Shown: positions 36,799-46,549, counted from the stretch's first letter. The stretch is DNA of 64,000 nt from Streptomyces qaidamensis (GCF_001611795.1 NZ_CP015098.1:7874001-7938000); one strand, 5' to 3'. The notes: generated from the sequence alone by a model not told the origin. Made by a program: numbers and translations.

Positions 36799-39198
36799 TC
36801 AGCGCTTGCCGCCCTTGGGATCCGCCAGCCCCGCGCGGCGCAGCGCGTCGGCCATCGCGCTGTTGGCGGGCGGCGGCGCCTGACGCGAACCGCCACCACC
36901 GCCACGGCCACCACCACGCCCACCCTGCCGCTGCTGCGGCGGACGCCCACCCCGCTGCCGGCGCTCACCGGAGCCCCCGCCCTGGCCCTGCGAGGCAGCC
37001 GCCTCGTCCTCCAGCCGCAGCGTCAGCGAGATCCGCTTGCGCGGAATGTCGACGTCGAGCACCTTCACCTTGACGATGTCCCCGGGCTTCACGACGTCCC
37101 GTGGGTCCTTCACGAACGTCTTCGACATCGCGGAGACGTGCACCAGGCCGTCCTGGTGCACACCGATGTCCACGAACGCCCCGAACGCGGCGACGTTCGT
37201 CACGACGCCCTCCAGGATCATCCCGGACGACAGGTCGGAGATCTTCTCCACGCCCTCCTTGAAGGCGGCCGTCTTGAAGGCCGGGCGCGGGTCGCGGCCG
37301 GGCTTCTCCAGCTCCTTCAGGATGTCGGTGACCGTCGGCAGACCGAACGTCTCGTCCACGAAGTCATGCGGCTTCAGCGAGCGCAGCACCCCGGTGTTGC
37401 CCACGAGCGAGGCGACCTCCTGCCCGGTGGTCTTCACCATGCGCCTCACCACCGGGTACGCCTCGGGGTGCACGCTCGACGCGTCCAGCGGGTCGTCACC
37501 GCCGCGGATCCGCAGGAAGCCCGCGCACTGCTCGTACGCCTTCGGGCCGAGCCGCGCCACCTTCTTCAGCTCACCGCGGGCCTTGAACGGCCCGTTCTGG
37601 TCGCGGTGCGCCACGATGTTCTCGGCGAGGCCGGAGGTGATGCCGGAGACCCGGGCGAGCAGCGGGGCCGACGCCGTGTTGACGTCCACGCCCACGCCGT
37701 TCACACAGTCCTCGACCACCGCGTCCAGCGAACGCGACAGCTTCACCTCGGACAGGTCGTGCTGGTACTGGCCGACGCCGATGGACTTCGGGTCGATCTT
37801 CACCAGCTCGGCCAGCGGGTCCTGGAGCCGGCGGGCGATCGACACGGCGCCGCGCAGCGACACGTCCATGTCGGGCAGCTCCTGCGAGGCGAAGGCGGAC
37901 GCCGAATACACGGACGCGCCGGCCTCGGACACCATCACCTTGGTCAGCTTCAGTTCCGGGTGCTTGGCGATCAGTTCCCCGGCGAGCTTGTCGGTCTCAC
38001 GGGACGCCGTGCCGTTGCCGATGGCGACCAGCTCGACCGCGTGCTCCTTCGCGAGCCGGGCCAGCTTGGCGATGGCCTCGTCCCAGCGGTTGGCCGGGAC
38101 GTGCGGGTGGATGACGTCCGTGGCGACGACCTTGCCGGTCGCGTCGACGACGGCGACCTTCACACCCGTACGGAAGCCGGGGTCCAGGCCCAGCGTCGCG
38201 CGCGTGCCCGCCGGGGCGGCGAGCAGCAGGTCGCGCAGGTTCGCCGCGAAGACCCGCACCGCCTCGTCCTCGGCGGCCGTGCGCAGCCGCAGCCTCATGT
38301 CGATGCCGAGGTGGACGAGGATGCGGGTGCGCCACGCCCAGCGGACCGTGTCCTTCAGCCACTTGTCGCCGGGGCGGCCCCGGTCGGCGATGTCGAACTT
38401 GTGGGCGACGATCCCCTCGTACGAGGAGGGCCCGTCCGTCTGCTCCTCGGGTTCCAGGACGAGGTCGAGGACCTCCTCCTTCTCCCCGCGCAGCATCGCG
38501 AGGACGCGGTGCGAGGGGAGCTCGGTGAAGGGCTCGGCGAAGTCGAAGTAGTCGGCGAACTTCGCGCCCGCCTCTTCCTTGCCCTCCCGCACCTTGGCGG
38601 CCAGCCGCCCGCGCACCCACATGCGCTCGCGCAGCTCACCGATCAGGTCGGCGTCCTCCGAGAACCGCTCGGTGAGGATCGCCCGGGCGCCGTCGAGGGC
38701 GGCCTGCGGATCGGCCACGCCCTTGTCGGCGTCGACGAACGCGGCGGCCGCGGCGAGGGGCTCGACACCCGGGTCGCCCAGCAGGCCGTCCGCCAGCGGT
38801 TCGAGACCGGCCTCGCGGGCGATCTGCGCCTTGGTGCGCCGCTTGGGCTTGTACGGCAGATAGATGTCCTCCAGGCGCGCCTTCGTCTCGGCGCCCCGGA
38901 TGCTCGCCTGAAGCTCCTCGGTGAGCTTGCCCTGCTCGCGCACCGACTCCAGGATGGCCGTCCGCCGCTCCTCCAGCTCCCGCAGATAGCGCAGCCGCTC
39001 CTCGACGGTGCGCAGCTGCGCGTCGTCGAGCAGCTCGGTCGCTTCCTTGCGGTAGCGGGCGATGAAGGGCACCGTAGAACCGCCGTCGAGCAGTTCCACG
39101 GCGGCCCTGACCTGCCGCTCCCGTACGCCGAGCTCCTCGGCGATCCTGCCTTCGATGGTCACTGCGTTGATGGACCCGATGGACCCGGGTGTCGTCAC
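36799..39198 (-). CDS. tex: Tex-family transcription accessory / S1 RNA-binding protein
   Basis: This 799-aa Tex protein runs in the expected order: helical N-terminal domain ([26 protein letters not shown]), YqgF-like RNase-H-fold domain ([22 protein letters not shown], near 335), helix-hairpin-helix domains ([18 protein letters not shown]), and an S1 domain ([31 protein letters not shown], near 645). A Gly/Arg/Gln-rich tail covers about residues 735-780. Tex binds nucleic acids and influences transcription and translation. GTG at 39198 is chosen for the AAGGCGG upstream. The RGG-like tail is longer than in enteric Tex. Confidence 0.93.
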   Translation of the reverse strand: MTTPGSIGSINAVTIEGRIAEELGVRERQVRAAVELLDGGSTVPFIARYRKEATELLDDAQLRTVEERLRYLRELEERRTAILESVREQGKLTEELQASIRGAETKARLEDIYLPYKPKRRTKAQIAREAGLEPLADGLLGDPGVEPLAAAAAFVDADKGVADPQAALDGARAILTERFSEDADLIGELRERMWVRGRLAAKVREGKEEAGAKFADYFDFAEPFTELPSHRVLAMLRGEKEEVLDLVLEPEEQTDGPSSYEGIVAHKFDIADRGRPGDKWLKDTVRWAWRTRILVHLGIDMRLRLRTAAEDEAVRVFAANLRDLLLAAPAGTRATLGLDPGFRTGVKVAVVDATGKVVATDVIHPHVPANRWDEAIAKLARLAKEHAVELVAIGNGTASRETDKLAGELIAKHPELKLTKVMVSEAGASVYSASAFASQELPDMDVSLRGAVSIARRLQDPLAELVKIDPKSIGVGQYQHDLSEVKLSRSLDAVVEDCVNGVGVDVNTASAPLLARVSGITSGLAENIVAHRDQNGPFKARGELKKVARLGPKAYEQCAGFLRIRGGDDPLDASSVHPEAYPVVRRMVKTTGQEVASLVGNTGVLRSLKPHDFVDETFGLPTVTDILKELEKPGRDPRPAFKTAAFKEGVEKISDLSSGMILEGVVTNVAAFGAFVDIGVHQDGLVHVSAMSKTFVKDPRDVVKPGDIVKVKVLDVDIPRKRISLTLRLEDEAAASQGQGGGSGERRQRGGRPPQQRQGGRGGGRGGGGGSRQAPPPANSAMADALRRAGLADPKGGKR

Positions 39199-39297
39199 GA
39201 TCCCGTACCGCCTTCTCCGCTGAGGTTGCGCGGCAATTGTGGCAGGTGACACGGACACTCGGGGATCAGGGCGGCACCCGGCAGGTCGGGATCCCGG

Positions 39298-39429
39298 TCA
39301 GGCCCTGCGGCTGCGGGTGGACGACGAGGCCCCACCGAAGAGCCGGGCGAGTGCCCGGAAGGGCAGCGTCACGACGGTGGCGATGGCCCCGCCGATCTGG
39401 CGCAGCACGTCTGCGATAGCACGGAACAC
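39298..39429 (-). CDS. LPFR-motif small protein (43 aa)
   Basis: GTG at 39429 (AAAGGGG 7 nt upstream) encodes 43 residues: FRAIADVLRQIGGAIATVVT, then LPFRALARLFGGAS and a basic tail STRSRRA. The amphipathic first half and LPFRxLxRLFGG motif look like a conserved family of tiny streptomycete proteins, possibly membrane-surface bound. Third-position GC bias supports coding. Confidence 0.65.
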   Translation of the reverse strand: MFRAIADVLRQIGGAIATVVTLPFRALARLFGGASSSTRSRRA

Positions 39430-39495
39430 GGAAATCCCCTTTCTCACTCCCGGCCGCGCCGGCCGGTGGAGAGCGGGTACCTCATCGACGCGTCA

Positions 39496-40371
39496 CTATG
39501 CGTCACCCTTTCCGATCAGGTCTGCGGGGAACGCCCCGGCCATCAGCGCAGCCTGCGCGAACACCCCGCCCAGCTCGGTCAGCCGTGCCACCCCATCGGG
39601 GCCCAGATGCTCGTACGGGGCACGGTCCAGACGGTCCGTCTCCTCCTCGATCTCCCGGCGCAGGGCGACACCCCGCCCGGTGAGGTCGCCGGACGCCTCC
39701 AGCAGCCCACGCCCGCGCAGCCGTTCCGCCGCCGCGTCCCACTCCTCCCGGCTCCAGCCCCGGGTGGCGCACACCCACTTCGGTTTCATGCCCTTGCCTG
39801 TCGCCGTGTGGGTGACCAGCGCCTCCAGCCCGTCCAGACCCGCGGACATCAGGGCGGCCAGGTGCCCGTCGCCCCGGTGCTCGCGCAGCAGGGTCGCCGC
39901 GTGCCAGTAGGCGAGGTGCGGCTCCTCGGGGACGGGCAGATCGGCGTGCGCGGCGTACAGCGGGCGCGCCGCGCGCGAGCAGGCCTCGGCGGCGCGCAGC
40001 GCGAGCCGCGCGGCCTCGGCCATCTCCGCCGATGCCAGGGCCTCCTCGCCGAGCAGGCGGCGCAGCGTCGCGTCGACCGCACGCGCGCGTGCCGCCAGGA
40101 CCTGCGCGGGTGCGGCCGTCTCCCACACCGCCGGCACGTGCCGGGCCACGAGCTCGTACTTGTAGTTGTAGAAGGCCGCCGTGACGGCCCCGGCCCCGAC
40201 CGGTCCGAGGGCGGCGGACCGCACGGCGAGGTTCACGGCACGCGGGTCGGTGACCCCGACGGCGCCCAGCTCCCGCCCGAGGTCGGGCGAGAAGTAGTGG
40301 GTCGCGTGCAGGGAGTTGAGCACGTTGTGGCAGCGTCGGCCGGCGCGCGGCTCCAGGGCGGCAGTCGTCAT
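39496..40371 (-). CDS. SCO6745-family protein
   Basis: This 291-aa, mostly helical protein matches the streptomycete family I know as SCO6745-like. It opens with CHNVLNSLHATHYFSPD and has YNYKYELVARHVPAVWE and a C-terminal winged-helix-like part (TATGKGMKPKWVCATRGWSREEWDAAAERLRGRGLLE ... RREIEEETDRL). That tail suggests a MarR-like HTH with a separate ligand-binding N-terminal domain. Function is unknown. It is divergent from the glxA-type regulator, 114 bp apart. Confidence 0.75.
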   Translation of the reverse strand: MTTAALEPRAGRRCHNVLNSLHATHYFSPDLGRELGAVGVTDPRAVNLAVRSAALGPVGAGAVTAAFYNYKYELVARHVPAVWETAAPAQVLAARARAVDATLRRLLGEEALASAEMAEAARLALRAAEACSRAARPLYAAHADLPVPEEPHLAYWHAATLLREHRGDGHLAALMSAGLDGLEALVTHTATGKGMKPKWVCATRGWSREEWDAAAERLRGRGLLEASGDLTGRGVALRREIEEETDRLDRAPYEHLGPDGVARLTELGGVFAQAALMAGAFPADLIGKGDA

Positions 40372-40485
40372 GCCCGGCAGGTTACCAACCGCTTGGTATG
40401 TCCTCTACGGCCCGTCGCCTCCTGGCAGGAAAGGTGGGGTACTCGTCCTTGCCGCCATACTCCGCACCCGCGAAGAATCGACGGC

Positions 40486-41445
40486 ATGGTCCAGCGCACG
40501 GTTCTCGCCGTCCTCTTCGACGGCCTGCAGAGTCTCGACGTCACCGGGCCCGTGGAGGTGTTCGCGGGCGCGGAGCTGCTCTCCCCGGGCGCGTACCGGA
40601 TCCGCACGGCGTCCCTGGACGGCGCGCCCGTGCGGACCACCAGCGGCCTGACCCTCGTCCCCGACGAGTCCCTGGCCACCGCACCGGACCCGGACATCCT
40701 CCTCGTCCCCGGCGGAACGGGCAGCCTGCGGCCCGACCCGCGTCTGGTGACCTGGGTGCGCGAGCGGGGACCGCGCGCCGGGCGCCTGGTCTCCGTGTGC
40801 ACCGGCGCGGCCGTGCTGGCCGCGGCGGGCCTGCTGGACGGCCGCCGCGCCACGACCCACTGGGCGTACTGCGACCGGCTGGCCCGCGAGCACCCGGCCG
40901 TCGAGATCGACCCCGACCCGGTCTTCGTGCGCGACGGGCACATCGCCACCTCGGCCGGTGTCACCGCCGGCATCGACCTCGCGCTCGCCCTGGTCGAGGA
41001 GGACCTGGGCCGGGACGCCGCCCTCACCATCGCCCGCCACCTGGTGGTGTTCCTGCGCAGGCCCGGCAACCAAGCCCAGTTCAGCGCCCAGCTCGCGGCC
41101 CAGACCGCACAGCGCGAGCCCCTGCGGGACGTCCAGCGGTGGATCACCGACCACCCGGACGCGGACCTCTGCGTCGACACCCTCGCCGCCCGCGCCCGCC
41201 TCTCGCCCCGCCACTTCGCCCGCGCCTTCCGCGCCGAGACCGGCATGACACCGGGCCGCTACGTGGACCGTGTCCGCCTCGAACACGCCAGGCGCCTCCT
41301 GGAGGACACCGCCCGCGGCGTCGAGGAGATCGCCCGCACCAGCGGCTACGGCACGCCCGAGGCCATGCGGCGGGCCTTCGTCAGGACCCTGGGAACGCCC
41401 CCGGCCGAGTACCGCCGCCGCTTCCGCCCCGCCACCACAGCCTGA
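40486..41445 (+). CDS. GlxA-type AraC family regulator
   Basis: This 319-aa protein fuses an N-terminal DJ-1/PfpI-like domain (residues 1-180; ILLVPGGTG and a Cys in VCTGAAVLAAAGLL near 106) to a C-terminal AraC double-HTH (residues 215-315; TLAARARLSPRHFARAFRAETGMTPGRYVDRVRLE). Such regulators (GlxA, FtrA, ArgR-like) sense small nitrogen compounds or act in development in Streptomyces. The downstream DJ-1 gene follows after 32 bp and is a plausible target. The ATG has AAGAAT 7 nt upstream and no Shine-Dalgarno. Confidence 0.88.
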   Translation: MVQRTVLAVLFDGLQSLDVTGPVEVFAGAELLSPGAYRIRTASLDGAPVRTTSGLTLVPDESLATAPDPDILLVPGGTGSLRPDPRLVTWVRERGPRAGRLVSVCTGAAVLAAAGLLDGRRATTHWAYCDRLAREHPAVEIDPDPVFVRDGHIATSAGVTAGIDLALALVEEDLGRDAALTIARHLVVFLRRPGNQAQFSAQLAAQTAQREPLRDVQRWITDHPDADLCVDTLAARARLSPRHFARAFRAETGMTPGRYVDRVRLEHARRLLEDTARGVEEIARTSGYGTPEAMRRAFVRTLGTPPAEYRRRFRPATTA

Positions 41446-41477
41446 ACCCATCGACATCAGCCGACCGAAGGGACCCC

Positions 41478-42113
41478 ATGCAGATCGCCATCGTCCTCTA
41501 CGACCGCTTCACCGCCCTCGACGCCGTCGGACCCTACGAGACCCTCGGCCGGGTGCCCGGCGCGGAGACCGTCTTCGTCGCCGAGCAGGCCGGCCCCGTG
41601 CGCAACGACTCGGGGAACCTCGCGCTCACCGCCGACCGGTCCCTGGCCGACGTACCCCACCCCGACATCATCGTGGTCCCCGGCGGCCCGGGCCCCCTCC
41701 CGCTGGCGGCCGACGGGCCCCTGCTCACCTGGCTGCGCACGGCCGACGCGACCAGCACCTGGACGACGTCCGTGTGCACCGGCTCCCTGCTGCTCGCCGC
41801 CGCCGGACTCCTCAAGGGCCGCCGGGCGACGTCCCACTGGCTGGCCCTGGAGGAACTGGAGCGCCACGGCGTCGAGCCGACGGGCGAGCGGGTGGTCACC
41901 GACGGCAAGTACGTCACCGCCGCCGGCGTCTCCTCCGGCATCGACATGGGACTGATGCTCCTCGGCCGGATCGCGGGCGACGACCACGCGCAGATCGTCC
42001 AGCTCGCCACCGAGTACGACCCGCAGCCGCCCTACGACGCCGGATCGCCCGAGAAGGCCCCCGCCCACCTCGTCGAACTGGTCCGCACGCACTCCGGCGT
42101 CATCCTGACGTAG
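41478..42113 (+). CDS. DJ-1/PfpI family protein (isonitrile hydratase-like)
   Basis: This 211-aa single-domain protein has nucleophile-elbow Cys in SVCTGSLLLAAAGLLKGRRAT near residue 99, with Asp/Glu partner in FTALDAVGPYETL. The overall pattern is that of isonitrile hydratase InhA and relatives, which hydrate isonitriles to formamides. AAGGGA lies 6 nt before the ATG. It is in an operon with the GlxA-type regulator, whose sensor domain is homologous; this suggests gene duplication with one copy gaining the HTH. Its end overlaps the opposing hydratase gene by 14 bp. Confidence 0.85.
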   Translation: MQIAIVLYDRFTALDAVGPYETLGRVPGAETVFVAEQAGPVRNDSGNLALTADRSLADVPHPDIIVVPGGPGPLPLAADGPLLTWLRTADATSTWTTSVCTGSLLLAAAGLLKGRRATSHWLALEELERHGVEPTGERVVTDGKYVTAAGVSSGIDMGLMLLGRIAGDDHAQIVQLATEYDPQPPYDAGSPEKAPAHLVELVRTHSGVILT

Positions 42114-42855
42114 GCACGCTCCAGTCGAACCGCGGCTGCCTGCGCTCCAGGAACGCGGCGACACCCTCGGCGGTGTCGCCGCTCGCGTGCGCCTGTCCGG
42201 CCCAGTGCGCGTCCCGGTCGGTACGCCCGTCCGCGAACTCCTTGGCCGCCGCCTGGGTCAGCTGTGAACGCGACACCAGGATCCGGGTGAACTCGGCGAC
42301 CCGCTTGCCGAGTTCACCCTCGGGCAGGACCTCGTCGACGAGTCCGGTGCGCAGCGCACGTTCCGCCGCGATCAGCTCACCGGAGAACAGCAGGTACTTG
42401 GCGGTGGCCGGCCCCACCAGGGACACCAGCCGCCGGGTCGAGGACGCCGGGTACACGATGCCGAGTTTCGCCGGCGTCACCCCGAACAGCGACCCCTCCT
42501 CGGCGAACCGCAGATCGCAGGCCGCCGCCAGCTGTGACCCGCCGCCCACGCAGTGTCCCCGGATCGCCGCCAGTGTCGGCTTCGGGAACGCGGCCAGTGC
42601 CTCCTCGGCGCGCACGGCCAGCCCCTGCGCCTCCTCGGGCGAGCCCCGCAGTGTCGAGATGTCGGCCCCGGCGCAGAACGTGCCGCCCTCACCGGTCAGC
42701 ACCAGCGCCCGTACGGCCGGATCCCCCGCGATCTCCTCCAGCAGGACGGGAAGGGAGCGCCACATCGAGGCCGTCATGGCGTTGCGCTTCTCGGGATGGC
42801 GTATGACGACCGTCGCGACCGAGTCGGTCACGCGGTGCTCCAGCTGCGGCTCCAT
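42100..42855 (-). CDS. Enoyl-CoA hydratase/isomerase family protein
   Basis: This 251-aa crotonase-fold protein has oxyanion-hole segments GEGGTFCAGADISTL (near 58-72) and IRGHCVGGGSQLAAACDLRFA (near 95-115), and EVLPEGEL. One expected catalytic Glu position is occupied in GVTPAKLGIVYPA by a non-Glu residue, so it may be an isomerase or another crotonase activity rather than a hydratase. ATG at 42855 has TAGCAT 7 nt upstream, leaderless in form. Confidence 0.85.
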   Translation of the reverse strand: MEPQLEHRVTDSVATVVIRHPEKRNAMTASMWRSLPVLLEEIAGDPAVRALVLTGEGGTFCAGADISTLRGSPEEAQGLAVRAEEALAAFPKPTLAAIRGHCVGGGSQLAAACDLRFAEEGSLFGVTPAKLGIVYPASSTRRLVSLVGPATAKYLLFSGELIAAERALRTGLVDEVLPEGELGKRVAEFTRILVSRSQLTQAAAKEFADGRTDRDAHWAGQAHASGDTAEGVAAFLERRQPRFDWSVPTSG

Positions 42856-42941
42856 GCGCCGGATGCTATCCGGATGCCAAACCCGTACAACCCGAATAGT
42901 TCGCCGAGACGGCACAACAGGGACAGGACCAGTCCCACAAC

Positions 42942-42967
42942 TGACCGTGTCATACGCCAACGGTCAG
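42942..42967. promoter_or_regulatory. Inverted repeat between divergent genes
   Basis: CTGACCGT-N10-ACGGTCAG is a perfect 8-bp inverted repeat with a spacer of one helical turn. It lies between the hydratase start (42855) and the HATPase start, where a dimeric regulator could act on either gene. Confidence 0.45.
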
Positions 42968-43073
42968 AAGCGCTCGATAGTTGCTGACTTCTGTTCAGTC
43001 CCGGGGTATGAGGCGCATCGTTACCAACACTCGGGGTGTGGCGACAATCGAGCGCGAGGGTGGCGACCGGACG

Positions 43074-43580
43074 ATGGACGACGACGGGCGTGGGTTCGGT
43101 CCGCGCCCAGCGGGCGGCGCGGCGCCCCTCGGTCCCGGGCCCGCGGATCCGCTGCCGTACGAAGGGGTCTGGCGGTTCACCGCACCGGCGGTCGACGCCT
43201 CGGTCCCCCAGGCGAGGCACGCCGTACGGGACCTGCTGCTGCGTCAGGGCGTACCGGTCTCGGACGACCTGGCCCAGGGGCTGCTGCTGATCGTCTCGGA
43301 GCTGGTGACCAACGCCGTGAAGCACGCGGCGGTGCTGTCACCGACGATCGCCGTCGAGCTGGCCGTCGGCGCCGAGTGGCTCCGGGTGTCCGTGGAGGAC
43401 AACCACCCGTACCGGCCCACCGCCCTGGAGACCGACCACGGCCGGACCGGCGGGCGCGGACTGCTCCTGGTGCGCGAGATCACCCGGGAGGCGGGCGGCG
43501 TGTGCGAGGTGGAGTACACCGCGAGCGGCGGCAAGGTGATCTGGGCCGCCCTGCCGCTCAAACCCGCGCGCTTCGCCTGA
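43074..43580 (+). CDS. HATPase_c ATP-binding protein (anti-sigma kinase type)
   Basis: This 168-aa protein is a stand-alone RsbW/SpoIIAB-like ATPase. It has N box ELVTNAVKHAA near residue 78, G1 box VEDNHPYRP and G2 box GGRGLLLV near 125. Streptomyces carry dozens of these, often paired with SpoIIE phosphatases or anti-anti-sigma factors; none is adjacent here. The start is uncertain: ATG 43074 (used), GTG 43038 and ATG 43008 are in frame, and no ribosome site is decisive. Confidence 0.85.
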   Translation: MDDDGRGFGPRPAGGAAPLGPGPADPLPYEGVWRFTAPAVDASVPQARHAVRDLLLRQGVPVSDDLAQGLLLIVSELVTNAVKHAAVLSPTIAVELAVGAEWLRVSVEDNHPYRPTALETDHGRTGGRGLLLVREITREAGGVCEVEYTASGGKVIWAALPLKPARFA

Positions 43581-43581
43581 G

Positions 43582-43604
43582 CCCCGCCCCGCCGGGGCCG
43601 GGGG
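43582..43604. terminator. GC-rich terminator between converging genes
   Basis: CCCCGCCCC and GGGGCCGGGG pair with one bulge around a short loop. It fills the gap between the converging HATPase and idi genes. Confidence 0.5.
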
Positions 43605-44198
43605 TCACCAGCCGGCCGACGGGCCCGTCAGCTCCCTGATCGCCGGCCGGGCGGCGTCCAGGACGGTCATGAACCAGGACGAGAAGGTGTCCTTGGCGTG
43701 CCGCTCCGCTAGCTCCGGCGGCGTCACGAACACCGTCGACGCCACCTCCTCGGCGTCCGGCCGCACCACGGCCTGCACCATGCCGACGAAGAGGTGGTTG
43801 TACTCCTGCTCCACCAGACCGGACTCCGGGTCCGGGTGGTTGTAGCGGACCGTGCCCGCCTCGGCCAGCAGGGACGGGGAGGCGCCGAGCTCCTCGAACG
43901 TGCGCCGCGCAGCCGCCGCGAAGGGCGCCTCGCCGGGGTAGGGGTGGCCGCAGCAGCTGTTGGACCACACACCGGGGGAGTGGTACTTGCCCAGCGCGCG
44001 CTGCTGGAGCAGCAGCCGGCCGTACTCGTCGAAGAGGAACACCGAGAACGCGCGGTGCAGCTGTCCGGGCGGCTGGTGGGCGGCGAGCTTCTCCGCGGTG
44101 CCGATCGTCACGCCGTCCTCGTCGACCAGTTCCAGCAAAATCGCGTCTGCGGTGCCGTTCGACGGGCTGTGCGTCGCGGTGGCAGGTGTGATCGGCAT
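43605..44198 (-). CDS. idi: Isopentenyl-diphosphate delta-isomerase, type I
   Basis: This 197-aa Nudix-fold enzyme interconverts isopentenyl and dimethylallyl diphosphate. Family residues are present: LHRAFSVFLFDEYGRLLLQQRA, the catalytic Cys in NSCCGHPYPGE (near 80-88), RRTFEELG and YNHLFVG. ATG at 44198 has AAGG 6 nt upstream; an in-frame ATG two codons earlier lacks it. It balances the C5 pool for polyprenyl and hopanoid synthesis, for which most genes lie 10 kb downstream, but the two loci are not one operon. Confidence 0.93.
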   Translation of the reverse strand: MPITPATATHSPSNGTADAILLELVDEDGVTIGTAEKLAAHQPPGQLHRAFSVFLFDEYGRLLLQQRALGKYHSPGVWSNSCCGHPYPGEAPFAAAARRTFEELGASPSLLAEAGTVRYNHPDPESGLVEQEYNHLFVGMVQAVVRPDAEEVASTVFVTPPELAERHAKDTFSSWFMTVLDAARPAIRELTGPSAGW

Positions 44199-44490
44199 AC
44201 CCATCCTTCACATCGGTCTTCGCGCCCCAAGTCTGCCGTACGAATCCGGCACTCCCGGCACTTCGCGGCACGCCCGCATGTCCCGCGCTGCGGCGCGGAC
44301 CGCGGCCGGCACCGGTCCGACGCCGGGAAAGGGACCCGGTAGATGATCGTGCCCGGCCAGGCAGGCGGAAAATCGTCCATGCCGGAGCTGCGGGGCGCAG
44401 GACGCGGGCGCACGGCGGAGGGTTGCGTTCCCCGGCGCACTCACAGTGAAGTGCGCCCCACCTGCCCCACCTGCCTCGCGCGCCACGGCG

Positions 44491-45429
44491 TCAGTGGCAG
44501 AGCCGTGCCTCGTGCTCGGCGTGCCCGCTCGGTTCCAACTGGAAGGTGCAGTGCTCCACGTCGAAGTGGTCACCGAGGCACCCCTGGAGCTCGTGCAGCA
44601 TCTTCTCGTGGCCTATCGCGTTCAGGGCCTCCGGGCTGACGACCACGTGCGCCGACAGCACCGGCATGCCCGAGGTGATCGTCCAGGCGTGCAGGTCGTG
44701 GACGTCCTCCACACCGTCCGTGGCGAGTATGTGCGAGCGCACCTCCGCCATGTCGACGCCCTTGGGAGCGGTCTCCAGCAGCACGGAGAGCGTCTCGCGC
44801 AGCAGCTTCCACGTCCGGGGCGCGATCATCAGCGCGATGACGAGCGAGGCGATCGGATCGGCCGCCTGCCAGCCCGTGAGCATGATCACCAGGGACGAGA
44901 CGATCACCGTCACCGAGCCGAGGGCGTCGGCCGCGACCTCCAGGAACGCGCCGCGCACGTTCAGGCTCTCCTTCTGGCCGCGCATCAGCAGCGCCAGCGA
45001 CACCAGGTTCGCGACCAGGCCGATCGCACCGAACAGCAGGGCCAGCCGGCCCTCGGTCCCCGCGGGGGTGATGAAGCGCTGGACCGACTCGTACACGACG
45101 TACCCGCCGGCCCCGAGCAGCAGCAGGCAGTTGGCCAGGGCGGCGAGGATCTCGGCGCGGGCGTAGCCGAAGGTGGCCTGCTCGCTGGGCGGGCGGTTCG
45201 CGAAATGGATCGCGATCAGCGCCATGCCGAGGCCCAGGGCGTCCGTCGCCATGTGCGCGGAGTCCGCGACGAGCGCGAGCGAGTCGGCGAGGGCGCCGCC
45301 GACGATCTGCACCACCACGATGCCGAGCGTGATCGCCAGCGCGATGCGCAGCCTGCCGCGGTACGCCGAGGTCGCCGTACCGCCGGCCGCCGCGCCGTGC
45401 GCGTGCCCGTGATCGTGCCCAGCCCCCAT
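44491..45429 (-). CDS. Cation diffusion facilitator (zinc/cobalt exporter)
   Basis: This 312-aa protein is a CDF/CzcD-type divalent metal-proton antiporter. It has six membrane segments and metal-site residues in ALVADSAHMATDALGLG (TM2, near 51-67) and EVAADALGSV (TM5, near 170). A His-rich N terminus (GAGHDHGHAHG) and a cytosolic ferredoxin-like C-terminal domain with further His residues complete it. It exports Zn2+ or related metals. No metal-responsive operator was evident upstream. Confidence 0.92.
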   Translation of the reverse strand: MGAGHDHGHAHGAAAGGTATSAYRGRLRIALAITLGIVVVQIVGGALADSLALVADSAHMATDALGLGMALIAIHFANRPPSEQATFGYARAEILAALANCLLLLGAGGYVVYESVQRFITPAGTEGRLALLFGAIGLVANLVSLALLMRGQKESLNVRGAFLEVAADALGSVTVIVSSLVIMLTGWQAADPIASLVIALMIAPRTWKLLRETLSVLLETAPKGVDMAEVRSHILATDGVEDVHDLHAWTITSGMPVLSAHVVVSPEALNAIGHEKMLHELQGCLGDHFDVEHCTFQLEPSGHAEHEARLCH

Positions 45430-45529
45430 GAGAAGTCAGCCTCCCTGTGTCCGCCTGATCGTGCTCGGGGGGCCCAGTGAACTACGGGGAGGGGGTATGC
45501 GCAACGCGGCACTGAACACCGTTGTCATG

Positions 45530-45566
45530 TGCCCTGACCTGCGGAAACGATATGCAGGTCAGGGCA
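45530..45566 (-). terminator. Terminator after galE
   Basis: TGCCCTGACCTGC and its perfect 13-bp complement (11-nt loop) begin 12 bp after the galE stop. Both neighbours run leftward, so it separates galE from the CDF gene. Confidence 0.8.
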
Positions 45567-45577
45567 TCCCCAGCGGG

Positions 45578-46549
45578 TCAGGAGCCGTGGTGCAGCAGCC
45601 AGCCCCGCCAGGCCGACTCGGTCATCTCGCGCACCCCGCGCCGGGCCGTCCAGCCGAGTTCCCCGGCCGCCCGGGCGGCCGAGGCCACCGCCCGCGGGGC
45701 GTCGCCGGGGCGGCGGCCCTCGACGAGCGGCGCACGCCCCTCGCCGGTGACCTCGCCGATGACCGTGACGAGTTCGCGGACCGAGACGCCCTCGCCGCGG
45801 CCGATGTTGACCGTCAGGTCACCCGTGCCGCCGCCGGCGGCCAGGCGCCGCGCCGCCGCCAGGTGGGCATCGGCCAGGTCGGCGACGTGGATGTAGTCAC
45901 GGATGCACGTGCCGTCCGGGGTCGGATAGTCGTCGCCGAAGATCCTGGGCGCCTCGTCCCGGGTCAGCCGGTCGAAGACCATCGGGACGATGTTGAAGAC
46001 GCCCGTGTCCGCGAGTTCGGGCGCGGCGGCGCCCGCCACGTTGAAATAGCGCAGACATACGGTGGAGATCCCGTGCGCCCGCCCCGCCGCCCGCACCAGC
46101 CACTCCCCGGCGAGCTTGGTCTCGCCGTACGGGTTCACCGGCGCGCAGGGCGTGTCCTCCGTGATGAGGTCCACACCCGGGTCGCCGTACACCGCCGCCG
46201 ACGACGAGAACACGAACCGCTCGATCCCCGCCCCGGCCACCGCGTCCAGCAGGGTCACCAGGCCGCCGACGTTCTCCCGGTAGTACCGCGTCGGCTGCGC
46301 GACGGACTCGGCGACCTGCTTGCGCGCCGCGAGATGCACCACACCCGTCACAGCGTGCTCGGCGAAGACCCGCTTCAGCAGCTCCCCGTCCAGCGAGGAG
46401 CCCCGCACGAGCGGGACCTCGGCAGGGAGCCGTGCGGGCACCCCGGCCGAGAGGTCGTCCAGCGCGAGGACGCGCTCCCCGGCCTCGGCCATGGCCCTGG
46501 CCACATGTGCTCCGATATAGCCGGCACCGCCGGTGATCAGCCACGTCAT
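45578..46549 (-). CDS. galE: UDP-glucose 4-epimerase
   Basis: This 323-aa extended short-chain dehydrogenase has the NAD motif GGAGYIGAHV (residues 7-16), FSSSAAVYG (115-122) and the catalytic pair Tyr141/Lys145 in NPYGETK, plus RYFNVAGA and GDDYPTPDGTCIRDYIHV. These are typical of GalE. It makes UDP-galactose for surface polymers and could supply the glycosyltransferase encoded in the neighbouring rightward operon. TAGGGT 8 nt before ATG suggests a leaderless mRNA. Confidence 0.93.
   Translation of the reverse strand: MTWLITGGAGYIGAHVARAMAEAGERVLALDDLSAGVPARLPAEVPLVRGSSLDGELLKRVFAEHAVTGVVHLAARKQVAESVAQPTRYYRENVGGLVTLLDAVAGAGIERFVFSSSAAVYGDPGVDLITEDTPCAPVNPYGETKLAGEWLVRAAGRAHGISTVCLRYFNVAGAAAPELADTGVFNIVPMVFDRLTRDEAPRIFGDDYPTPDGTCIRDYIHVADLADAHLAAARRLAAGGGTGDLTVNIGRGEGVSVRELVTVIGEVTGEGRAPLVEGRRPGDAPRAVASAARAAGELGWTARRGVREMTESAWRGWLLHHGS

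Noticed and set aside
44205-44490. Possible gene between idi and the CDF exporter
   Set aside because: Open frames there have no ribosome site, no recognisable motif and no consistent codon bias.
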